DNA of 56,109 bases from Prorocentrum cordatum (Eukaryota > Sar > Dinophyceae > Prorocentrales > Prorocentraceae). The stretch's first letter is position 1. Each line of letters begins with the position of its first letter. The notes under the pieces are model-generated. The model was not told the DNA's origin and did not search any database. It was given only the letters and a program-made list of their open reading frames with translations. The DNA lies in assembly GCA_963575745.1 (NCBI GenBank), contig CAUYUJ010002087.1, positions 37,501 through 93,609 on the forward strand, written 5' to 3'. This document shows positions 1 through 9,020 of the stretch, one piece after another. The translations under genes and the position numbers were made by a program.

Positions 1-158
1 TCCTACTCCTCCTCCTCCTCACTTCCTCTTCCTCCTCCTCCTCCTCCCTCCCCTCCTCCCCTCCTCCTCCTCCTCCTCCTCCCTCCTCCTCCTCCTCCTC
101 CTCCTTCCTCCTCCTCCTCCTCCGCCTCCTCCTCCTCCTCCTCCTCCTCCTCCTCCTC
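1..158. repeat. (TCC)n microsatellite
   Basis: Almost uninterrupted CTCCTC runs with occasional CTT and CCC variants. It reaches the window edge, so its full length is unknown. The opposite strand is a GGA tract of the kind seen again at 1531, 21715, 22547, 36850, 39420 and 50580. Confidence 0.95.
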
Positions 159-869
159 GGGTCGCCTACGGTCCCGGGGGAAATCGTGCCCAACCCGAAT
201 TCCCCGATGTGCCCTCTATCTCAGTGGTCGGGGGGGTCGGGGAACAGATGAAAGAAAACATGTATGAAGCCCGTCCCCCCCCAAACCCGAAATTGGGGTC
301 TTCGGGTTGGGTTGGGGTGGTCTGGTAGGCAGTCACGTACGGAGCAGGTCCGCACGCAGTGCTCGGGGGGCAGCTTCCGAACAAAAAGCGGGGGGGGGGG
401 TCTGACAGGCCTCGTCGGAGGAGGCCAGGTCCACGCGGAGCAAGTCTGTGCGGAGCTCTCGGCCTCCGTCGGGACTTCTGCTCCGTCCCGCCATGCTTTT
501 TGGCAGTAATATCTACCCGATCGACCTGAGATTAAGATGGCGAGCGGGAATAAGATCGAATATGGTCAGAAAAAATACTAGAGCTCTAACGACTGGTTGA
601 ATTTCGAGAACAAAATTTTCAACCGAGCAGAAGTCAGCAAAAGGTCCGTCGAGATTTTTCTTGCCCTCCTCCCCGCCCGGGGCTCGGAGGCCGAGCCCGC
701 CCAGAGAGCAGGTCCGCGCGGGGTGCTCGGGCTCCGCCCGGGCTCCGCCCCGCCTGGGCTCTGCGAGCCCCTCCCCCAGCTCGCAGGCCTCTCCGCACGG
801 GGCTGCCTCGAGGGCGGGAGGCCCCCGTGCCTTCCTCGGGTCACGTGGGGCGTGCCCCTCTCGGGCGAC
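159..869. other. Unassigned GC-rich DNA
   Basis: Several open frames cross this stretch on both strands, but none shows a recognisable domain, a splice-like frame change or a preferred strand. No gene, RNA or repeat is claimed. Confidence 0.4.
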
Positions 870-1025
870 GAAATCTATACATATCCACTGCTCCCTGACC
901 ATGCCCATCTTGAACCCAGGAGCTGTGTATGCGCCCTCCTGGCCAAGCCAGGAGGGCGTGGCGTATACACCGCTGCGGGGTTGAGGATGGGCCTGGCCAG
1001 GGAGCAGTGGACATGTATAGATTTC
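870..1025. repeat. Imperfect palindrome with ~75-bp arms
   Basis: The left arm (870-943) begins GAAATCTATACAT and the right arm (947-1025) ends ATGTATAGATTTC. The arms stay complementary through the CACTGCTCCCTG / CAGGGAGCAGTG blocks and meet at CCTCCTGGC-CAA-GCCAGGAGG with a tiny loop. This is the form of a foldback element or small MITE. No coding sequence is present, and an obvious target-site duplication was not found directly at the arm tips. Confidence 0.8.
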
Positions 1026-1034
1026 CTCAAAAAA

Positions 1035-1137
1035 TGGGCTGGGGAGAGAAGTCGGGCGTGTCCCCCTGCAGAAGTCGAAGAGTCGAGCACAGCCAAAAAT
1101 GGTCGGGGGGAGAAGTCGGGCGTGTCCCCCTGCAGAA
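1035..1137. repeat. Two copies of a ~33-bp direct repeat beside the palindrome
   Basis: The sequence GAGAAGTCGGGCGTGTCCCC followed by CTGCAGAAG occurs at about 1037 and again at about 1108, about 70 bp apart. It may be a local tandem duplication. Confidence 0.8.
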
Positions 1138-1530
1138 GGAGTGTTCGAGAACAGTAAGAAATAGTCTGGGGACGATTCTTCGAGCCTTTTGGCCATGTTC
1201 GGATGTTTCTCCGACTGCTTTTAGTCTCTCTCCCGAAATCCGCCCGTGGGAGGACGTGCCCGACCTAACCCTCGGGATGGCCGCCCCAGGTTGCTGCCCT
1301 GCTCTGCGCGCCGCCGGCGCTCTCCGACTGTCCGAGGCTGCAGGGGACAATCGCCCAATGGGGGCGGTCGGTGGCAGCAGGATGCCTGCCTTGCCCCGCA
1401 GCCGGCCGCTATGGCCTGCCAGAGGCGCAGGCCGGCGGCACACCGCGATGCGGTCCCGAGGGGGCAGTCCGGTGGACGCCCATAAGAAAACTTGCACGGC
1501 ACAGGGGGAGTCGGGCGCCCTCGCGGTGGA

Positions 1531-1671
1531 GGTCGGAGGAGGAGGAGGAGGTCGGAGGAGGAGGAGGAGGAGAAGGAGGAGAAGGAGGAGGAGAAGGAGG
1601 AGGAGGAGGAGCGAGGAGGAGGAGGAGGAGGAGGAGGAGGAGGAGGAGGAGGAGGAGGAGGAGGACAAGGT
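1531..1671. repeat. (GGA)n microsatellite
   Basis: Nearly pure GGAGGA on the plus strand with a few GAA interruptions. Open frames through it (poly-Arg, poly-Glu, poly-Gly, or poly-Ser, poly-Leu, poly-Pro on the other strand) are artefacts of the triplet. Confidence 0.95.
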
Positions 1672-2699
1672 CTTGTGGCACTGTTTTCTTATCCCCTGAC
1701 GGACCCGCGAGCTCTTGCCCCAGCCTGTCTCTGCATGCGCGCAGATCTCTCGGCACCAGCCCGCACCACGGGCGATCTGCGTGCGACTCGCCGTGGGGAA
1801 AAATGTGCAGGATCTTCATGCCTTCTTGTCCTCTTTTCCTTGTCAGGAGAAATCGTCAGTCTCTCGAGCGATGTGGCGACGCTCCTCCTCCGTCTCGTCG
1901 TCGTCGTCCTCCTCCTCCCTCTGCCAGCATGGCGCCGGTGGAGCCTGAGGGCGCGGCTGCTTGCCGACTGCCAGGCGAAGGAAACAGGGAGTGTGACCAA
2001 GGGACGAGGAGGAGCGGGGGGTGGCTCCAGCGGCGTTTCCTCATAATGCCCCCCGTGGTGCATTAGGTATTTCGAGAAACTCCACCCTTTCGCAATGGGG
2101 GCGGCAGGGGGCGCCCCCCTCCCCAGCAGGGCCTCGGAGCCTCCTCCCTCTCGAAGAGGCGGGGGGGGAGGGAGGGCTGCCCGAGCGCACCAGCAGAGAC
2201 CAGCACGTGCACGCGCGCAGGAGGGGGGCGGGCAGCGTCGGCCCCCCCGAGGGCTTCGCGAATCTCGTCTCTCACGCACGCGCATACCGTCCTGGCATCG
2301 CTCGGACATGTGCATTTTTTCTCGGCGAGGGCCATCGAGGAGCATCGTTGATCATCGGGCGAAAAAACCCACGCACGGAAGCGAACAAAACCACAGGGAG
2401 TGGACGTCCGAGCGATGGCCAGTACCAGGGCGGGATGTTTCGCGGATGCGCGCTCCGCTCCGCCACATCACTTCTCGCTGCCGCCGCGTGGGTGACACGT
2501 GCTGGAGTCGCGTACAATAAGGACCGCCAGGCCAGCAAAGGCGGATGTGAGGACGAGGAGAAGGGACAGAGGGAGGAAGAGCAGAGGGATCAGAAGGAGG
2601 AGAAATCAGCAGGGGGATGAGAATAAGGATGAGGCGGGGGGAGGAAGGGATGGTGGGTGGGGTGGGTGGGGTGGGGCGGGGAAGGGGAGAGGGTGAGGA
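1672..2699. other. Unassigned DNA between microsatellites
   Basis: Moderately complex sequence with overlapping open frames on both strands. I recognised no protein family and no clear intron structure. From about 2540 it grades into AGGA-rich sequence. Confidence 0.4.
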
Positions 2700-3350
2700 A
2701 GAGGACGAGAGAGTCAGAGGAGGAGACGATGATGCTGCTGCCGATGATACTGATGATGATGAGGATGTTGAGGATGAGGAGGATGATGATGAATGATGAT
2801 GATGATGCTGCTAGCGAAATGAGGATGATGGTGCTGTTGCTGTTGATGGCGATGCTGATGACGATGATGCTTCTGCTGCTGATGATGTTCACGATGATCA
2901 GATGTGGAGGGTGATGGTGGTGGTGGTGGTGGTGGTGATGTTGATGTTGATGGTGGTGGTGATGATGATGCTGATGATGCGGATGCTGATGATGATGCTG
3001 ATGCTGATTTTGATTATGCCTATAAGTATGGTCGTGATATTGATGATGCTGATGACGATGGTGACGATGATGATGCTGGTGATGATGACGATACTGATGA
3101 TAGTACTGTTGCTGCTGTTGATGATGATGATGATGCTGGTGGTGGTGATGATGATGTTGCTGCTGTTGTTCATGCTGGTGACGATCCTGCTGATGATACT
3201 TATCATGATGGTGGCGATGATGGTGATGAAGCATATGCTTACTATGCCGATGATCATGCTGATCCTGCTGATGATGATGATGATGATGGTTATGGTGCTG
3301 CTGCGGCCGATGACCGTGATGTTGTTGATGCTGGTGCTTATATTGCTGCT

Positions 3351-3403
<53 letters not shown>

Positions 3404-3760
3404 GGATGATGCTGATGATGAGGATGAGGATGCTGCTGATGATGATGGAGATTCTGATGATGATCAGGATGGTGAGGATGATGATTCTGAGGATGCTGAT
3501 GCTGCTGATGATGATGCTTGTGCTGATGCTGCTGCTGATGCTTATGATGCTGATGCTGATGCTGATGCTGATGATGATGATGCTGATGCTGATACCGCTG
3601 CTGCTGCTGATGATCGTGCTAGTGCTTGTGGTAGTGATGATGCTGATGATGGCGACGATTTGTGATGCTGCAGTTGAGAACGGTCATGGTGATAGTGATG
3701 GTAATGGTGATGGAGGAGGAGGTGGAGGTGGAGGAGGAGGTCAAGGAGGGACCTGAACAT
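2700..3760. repeat. (GAT)n / (GCT)n compound microsatellite
   Basis: About 1 kb of GATGATGCTGATG-type triplets. It reads as Asp/Ala, Met/Leu or His/Gln homopolymers in different frames. The interruptions are single-base and triplet-preserving, as expected of an old slippage tract rather than a gene. Similar tracts recur at 19930, 22915 and 24860. Confidence 0.95.
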
Positions 3761-4261
3761 CTTAACGAGTTGCCTTTCGGTGTCTGAGAGGGGCGAATGG
3801 GGATGCGAAGGGGAGGATGAGGAAGACGAGGAAAAACACAATCATGTGCGGGGGGTGGGATGGGGATGAGGGGGTGGAGGAGTGGAAGATACTGAGAAGG
3901 AGATGGAGGACGGGGCTAAGAGAGGTTACCATGCCGAAGGAACTTCCATCTGAGAGTTGGGAGCCCCCTCTCGGGGCATGTCCAGCAGGGGTATGTCGTG
4001 CAGCACTCGGAACAAGAGCTGCAAAGGTCAAAATGACCACTCCTGGCGGTTGGCTGCTTGGCAGTACTCGGGAGCACTGCCAGGGAGGCCAGACACCCCT
4101 CACAAGCCTTCCCTTGCTCGCGGAACTCAAGTCCGCGAGGTGTGCCGATCAGGATGCACCCAATGACAGCCTTCCCAGTAGGAGTCGTGACCGCACCACC
4201 CGATGCGGCGAGGACTATAAAATCAGGGCACTAGGCCTACACTCCCTGGGTCGGCTGCCAC

Positions 4262-4600
4262 GGACCGCCGTCACGGCACACTTGCGTCTGCTGGAGGCCC
4301 CCTCTATTTCCTTGGCCTTGATGCCCTCCGCCGCCTCTGGGGAAAGGACGGCCGTCTACAGATACTGCCAGACTCCTGATGCTCTGCGACAGGACTCCTC
4401 AGGTCCAGCCAGACCCCTTGATCGGGCTGACCGAGACCACGGCCGCTGCGATACTCATCACGAGCGGTGCCATCGTCTTCGCCAGCGCTACGGTGGGGCC
4501 GTTCGTGCAGGAACGTGCCCAGGAGGCCTGCAGACCCTGGAGGACTCCTGATCTGATGAGGGCGGCGGTGGTATCCATGGCCAAGCCTCAGTTGGTGTGA
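4262..4600 (+). CDS. Possible coding exon(s), unrecognised; strand uncertain
   Basis: Unlike its surroundings, this stretch reads as balanced protein. The frame starting near 4379 has a hydrophobic segment (AAAILITSGAIVFASATVG) that could span a membrane, and it ends in a stop at 4598-4600. The frame just upstream (about 4262-4390) also looks coding but is offset. The opposite strand (4399-4584) is open and equally plausible, so the strand is not settled. No family is recognised. It lies just upstream of the candidate presequence at 4756 but no join could be shown. Confidence 0.22.
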
Positions 4601-4755
4601 CACCGGCTCTCCGACCCTGGAAATCCTTATCCCAGGGTTCCTCATCCAACGACCTGGCCGTGCCGACTCAGGTCGACAGCCGTTCTTGGATCAACAGCCT
4701 CCCGGAGAGCGCCGCGCGGGCGAGCTGCCCGTTGGCCGCGCGCCAGGCCGCCGCC

Positions 4756-4878
4756 ATGAGGCCCCGTCTCGGCGGGCGCACCGCCGCGCCCGCGGCGGCC
4801 GCTTGCCTCGCCCTGGCTGCGTGGGGCGGCCGCTCGTTCGTGGCGGCGCCGCCGCCGCCACCGCCGTCGACGCCGTCG
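4756..4878 (+). CDS. Candidate first exon: plastid-targeting presequence (signal peptide plus FVAAP transit motif)
   Basis: ATG at 4756 sits in a good initiation context (GCCGCCATGAGG). The peptide starts MRPRLGGR, runs into an alanine/leucine-rich hydrophobic core (AAPAAAACLALAAWGG, residues ~10-25), and then shows FVAAP at residues ~29-33 followed by proline and serine. A signal peptide followed directly by FVAP/FVAAP is the known signature of nuclear-encoded proteins sent to the peridinin plastid of dinoflagellates. After about residue 41 the frame runs into a GTC microsatellite, so the exon probably ends near 4870-4890 at an unidentified donor. No mature domain was found downstream. The motif is seen; the targeting role is inferred, and a chance Ala/Pro-rich frame is the main alternative. 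Confidence 0.4.
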
Positions 4879-4879
4879 C

Positions 4880-5001
4880 ACAGTGTGGTCGTCGACCGTC
4901 GTCGCCGCTGTCCGCCGTTGCCGCGGTCCGTCGTCGGCCGCCGCTGTCCGCCGTGGTCGCTGTCCGTCGTGGTCGCTGCACTTCGTGGTCGCTGTCTGTC
5001 T

Positions 5002-5052
<51 letters not shown>

Positions 5053-5150
5053 GTCGTCGACCGTCGTCGTCGTCGTCGACCGTTGTCGTCGACCGTTGTC
5101 GTCGACCGTTGTCGACCGTCGATGGTCGAGCGTCGAGCGTCGACCGTCAC
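4880..5150. repeat. (GTC)n / (CGT)n tract with GTCGACCGTC variants
   Basis: Pure TCG repeats at about 4996-5070 are flanked by longer degenerate units such as GTCGACCGTTGTC. The tract follows the candidate presequence exon and could be the start of an intron. Confidence 0.9.
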
Positions 5151-5349
5151 CGGATGCTTTCGGAGGTTTTTGGCGTCCTGAGGATTGTCGTTCCCGAAGG
5201 GTTGCAATGTGTTTCTTTAGTTTGCAAAGGTTTGTCCTTAGTTCATGAGATTCCCCCACCGTCTTCTGAGGCTTTTCAACCAATTATCGGAATGTTTCCG
5301 CGGCGTCTGGAGGTCTCCAGAGGTTCCAACACTTCTCCAGTGGGAATCG

Positions 5350-5480
5350 AGTACGCGCTGCACTTTGAAACTGCGCTGGCGGATCACGGGAAGCGCCTCC
5401 GGCGTGCACCGTTGGTTCTGGGGCTTCATTTGACGGGAAGCGCCTCCGGCGTGCACCGTTGGTTCTGGGGCTCAATTTTC
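5350..5480. repeat. 47-bp tandem repeat, two copies
   Basis: The block GGGAAGCGCCTCCGGCGTGC plus ACCGTTGGTTCTGGGGCT is repeated with a 47-bp offset (5391 and 5438). It is preceded by a GCTGGCGGAT motif that also starts the 135-bp units that follow. Confidence 0.85.
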
Positions 5481-5795
5481 TCTAACTAAGGGGTGCGCGC
5501 CGCACCGGGAAACTCGCTGGCGGATGACGGGAAGCGTCTTCGAGGTACGAGAAGCAAGCGGGACGTTCTGGCTGAATCCTTGAGTAAATATATATATATA
5601 TATATATATATCTTTATATCTATGGGTTGCGGCGCCGCACGGGACAGTTCGTTGGCGGATGACGGGAAGCGTCTTCGAGGTACGAGAAGCAAGCGGGACG
5701 TTCTGGCTGAATCCTTGAGTAAATATATATATATATATATATATATCTTTATATCTATGGGTTGCGCGATTGCACGGGGGTTTTCATTGGCGGAT
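5481..5795. repeat. 135-bp tandem repeat containing (TA)n
   Basis: Two full copies and a partial third of a unit that starts near GGCGGATGACGGGAAGCG (5519, 5654), passes through AAGCAAGCGGGACGTTCTGG and ends in a (TA)n tract followed by CTTTATATCTATGGGTTGC. The period is exactly 135, so one frame stays open by chance. The leading TCTCTAACTAAGG motif (about 5473) recurs at 14995, right after unit C of the higher-order repeat. Confidence 0.9.
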
Positions 5796-6059
5796 TCCCC
5801 AAAATGGCCATTTCGCTCGAGACATCCTCGAAAAATTGAGGTGTTGGAGGCTATCGTTTAAGACGTCTTATGTTAAAAATGGCCGTTTCGCTCGAGACAT
5901 CCTCAGAAAGTCGGGGTGTTGAAAAATATCAAAATTTTTTGTTATGCATGAAAAATGAGCGTTTCGCTCGAGACATCCTCGAAAAAATGAGATGCCGACA
6001 GAGGTGTTTTAGAACCTCTTATGTTAAAAATGACGTTTTCGCTCGGGACGTCCTCAGAA

Positions 6060-7540
6060 AATGAGCAGGTGGTCTGCCGTGCTCCTGTGTGGAGCACGGC
6101 AGACCACGGCCATTTCGCTCGAGACATCCTCAAAAAATCGAGGTGTGGTCTGCCGTGCTCCTGTGTGGTCTGCCGTGCTCCTGTGGTCTGCCGTGCTCCC
6201 CACAGGAGCACGGCAGACCGCGCGTAGGAACCGAGAGGAGCACGGCAGACCAAGACGAGGAGCACGGCAGACCAGGCTTAGGAACCGAGAGGAGCACGGC
6301 AGACCAAGACGAGGAGCACGGCAGACCAGGCACCAAGAGCGCCCTCAAGACGACGGAAAGGATGACCAAGACGAGGAGCACGGCAGACCAAGACGAGGAG
6401 CACGGCAGACTATGCCCTAAGAGTGCCCTCAAGACGGCCGAACAACGGCAGACCCCATAGGAGCACGGCACCTGTGGTCTGCCGTGCTCCCCACAGGAGC
6501 ACGGCAGACCGCGCGTAGGAACCGAGAGGAGCACGGCAGACCAAGACGAGGAGCACGGCAGACCAGGCTTAGGAACCGAGAGGAGCACGGCAGACCAAGA
6601 CGAGGAGCACGGCAGACCAGGCACCAAGAGCGCCCTCAAGACGACGGAAAGGATGACCAAGACGAGGAGCACGGCAGACCAAGACGAGGAGCACGGCAGA
6701 CTATGCCCTAAGAGTGCCCTCAAGACGGCCGAACAACGGCAGACCCCATAGGAGCACGGCAGACCACAGAAGAGCACGGCAGACCAACAGGAGCACGGCA
6801 GACCACACAAGAGCACGGCAGGCCACACAGGAGCACGGCAGACCACACAGGAGCACGGCAGACCACAAAGGAGCACGGCAGACCACACAAGAGCACGGCA
6901 GACCCCACAAGAGCACGGCAGACCCCACAGGAGCACGGCAGACCCCACAGGAGCACGGCAGAGCAGACCCAAAAGGAGCACGGCAGACCACACAGGAGCA
7001 AGGCAAACCACAGGAGCACGGCAGACCACACAGGAGCACGGCAGACCCCACAGTAGCAAGGCAGACCCCAAAGGAGCACGGCAGACCACCGGAGCACGGC
7101 AGACCACACAGGAGTACGGCAGACCCCACATGAGCACGGCAAATCCCAAATGAGCACGGCAGACCACAAGAGCACGGCAGACCACACAGGAGCACGGCAG
7201 ACTCCACAGGAGCACGGCAGACCACAAAGGAGCACGGCAGACCACACAGGAGCCCGGCAGACGCCACAGGAGCACGGCAGACGCCACAGGAGCACGGCGG
7301 AACCCACAGGAGCACGGCAGACCGCGCGCGGGTACAACATAAACGCGCCTTTTTGTTGTACCCCGAACGCCGCTGGCGTTTCCCCAACAGGAGCACGGCA
7401 GATCTCACAGGCGCGCGGCAGACCCCAAATGAGCACGGCCGACCACAGGAGCACGGCAGACCCCAAATGAGTACGGCAGACCCCAAAAGAGCACCGTAGA
7501 CGCCTCAGGAGCACGGCTGACCACACAGGAGCACGGCAGC
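6060..7540. repeat. 20-bp minisatellite GAGCACGGCAGACCACACAG (unit A, first array)
   Basis: Dozens of head-to-tail 20-bp units with variable last bases (CACAG, CACAA, CCCCA). The array begins with units in the opposite orientation, which form a palindrome at 6069-6107: 17-bp arms around a TGTGT loop. More inverted units follow at 6143-6198. The unit has no stop codon in most frames, so long open frames on both strands are artefacts. Counterparts lie at 9294-10475 and 12560-13140. Confidence 0.95.
7330..7380. repeat. Double hairpin inside the minisatellite (copies at 10265 and 12955)
   Basis: GGGTACAAC (7330-7338) pairs with GTTGTACCC (7355-7363) around a 16-nt loop, followed directly by AACGCC-GCT-GGCGTT (7366-7380). 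The same structure interrupts the 20-bp array in units B and C. The B copy matches closely; the C copy lacks one T in the loop, leaving the stem intact. Confidence 0.8.
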
Positions 7541-8020
7541 CTGGGCCGGTTCCGGCGCCGGCCGGCGCCGGAAAATTGAATTCCGAGGCGGTGCCGAAAA
7601 AAGGCCACTCCAAGACATATTTTTCTTTCGAAAATATTGATTTTCTGCTCCCGGCGCCCGGGAACCCCTTCCGGGCCGCTTCCGGCACCCGGGCCGGCGC
7701 TCGAGCCGAACGCCTGGGCCAGCACCCGGGCCAGCGCCCGGGCCGGTTCCGGCGCCGGCCGGCGCCGGAAAATTGAATTCCGAGGCGGTGCGGAAAAAAG
7801 GCCACTCCAAGACATATTTTTCTTTCGAAAATATTGATTTTCTGCTCCCGGCGCCCTGGAACCCCTTCCGGGCCGATTCCGGCACCCAGGCCGGCGCTCG
7901 AACCGAACGCCCGGGCCGGCACCTGGGCTGGCGGCCGAGCCGGATCCAGCGCTGGCGTCGGCTCTGGCCGTCGCCGGAAAAATTGAATTCCGAGGCCGCG
8001 CTAACAAAACTCATCCAAAC
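7540..8020. repeat. 197-bp satellite (unit A, two copies plus degenerate end)
   Basis: The period of 197 bp is exact. Each monomer starts with GC-rich GGCGCCGGCCGGCGCCGG, continues AAAATTGAATTCCGAGGCGG, has an AT-rich middle (TTTCGAAAATATTGATTTTC) and ends in CCCGGGCC-type palindromes. The last copy is truncated after GAATTCCGAGGC. Confidence 0.95.
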
Positions 8021-8254
8021 AGATTTTTCGAAAGTGCATCATTTCTGCTCCCGGCGCTCGGAGGCTTCTGCGTCTCAAGGAGAGGTGGAGCAGACATTAA
8101 AGGAGGTAAAAGCAAGCACACGAACGCTATGGACGCGCGATGCGCTGCCACAAGCCAGCTTCCCGCAAGATCGGTCCAGAGTGGGAGGGGACGGAGCTGG
8201 GCGGGTGATGGACCACCAGAGCACTGCTCCAGCCTTCCCTCAGCCCTGGGTCTG

Positions 8255-8662
8255 CTGACCACACAGGAGCACGGCAGACCACACAGGAGCGCGGCAAACC
8301 ACAAAGGAGCAAGGCAGACCCCAAATGAGCACGGCAGTCCACACGTTCGCACGGCAGACCGCACAGGAGCACGGCAGACCGCACATGAGCACGGCAGACC
8401 AAGAAGGAGCACGGCAGACCACACAGGAGCACGGCAGACCACACAGGAGCACGGCAGACCACACAGGACACGGCAGACCCCACGGGAGCACGGCAGACCA
8501 CACAGGAGCACGGCAAACCACACAAGAGCACGGCAGACCATACAGGAGCACGCCAGACCACACAGGAGCACGGCAGACCACACGTTCGCACGGCAAACTC
8601 CACAGGAGCACGGCAGACCCCAAAGGAGCACGGCAGACCACAGGAGCACGGCAGACCGTCTT
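8255..8662. repeat. 20-bp minisatellite, second array (unit A)
   Basis: The same GAGCACGGCAGACC units, including a CGTTCGCACGGCAG variant. Near-identical counterparts lie at 11622-12022 and 14225-14630. Confidence 0.95.
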
Positions 8663-8890
8663 CGAGGCCTCTTGGGCCGTCTTGGGGCCCTCTTGGAGCC
8701 ATCTTAGCCGTCTTGGAGGCCATCTTGGCCGTCTTGGAAGACATCTTGGGCGTCTTGGAGGCCTCTTGCGCCGTGTTAGGGCCCTCTTGGGACCGTCTTG
8801 GGGACTTCTTGGGCCGTTTCGGGGCCATCTTGAAGGCCTCTTGGGCGATCTTAAAGCGATCTTGGGGGCCTCTTGGGCCGTCTTGGGCCG
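8663..8890. repeat. CTTGGG block, the reverse of CCAAGACGGCCCAAGAGG
   Basis: Degenerate 10-14-bp units alternating GGCCTCTTGGGCCGTCTTGG and GCCATCTTGG. The same block closes units B (12023-12255) and C (14635-14870). It belongs to a repeat family scattered through the whole window in both orientations. Confidence 0.9.
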
Positions 8891-9020
8891 TCGGAACGCG
8901 GCAGGCCATCATTTAGTCTGTTCTGTTGCGTTTATGGGTTTCTCTGACGTTCTCGCCAATACGGTCTCTGACGCACGTGGTGGATAAAAAACGGCGCTTC
9001 CCGTTCTTGTCCGGTCAGGT

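Larger units (their letters stand above)
5796..9020. repeat. Higher-order satellite unit A
   Basis: First of three near-identical long units. Order: CTCGAGACATCCTC short repeats; 20-bp minisatellite with inverted start; double hairpin; 197-bp satellite; unique linker (about 8020-8255); second 20-bp array; CTTGGG block; then a TTCCCGTTCTTGTCCGGTCA boundary. The offset to unit B is 3,225 bp on the left and 3,364 bp on the right because of internal copy-number differences. Unit A alone carries a 291-bp tandem duplication (about 6200-6490 repeated to about 6780). Confidence 0.9.
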
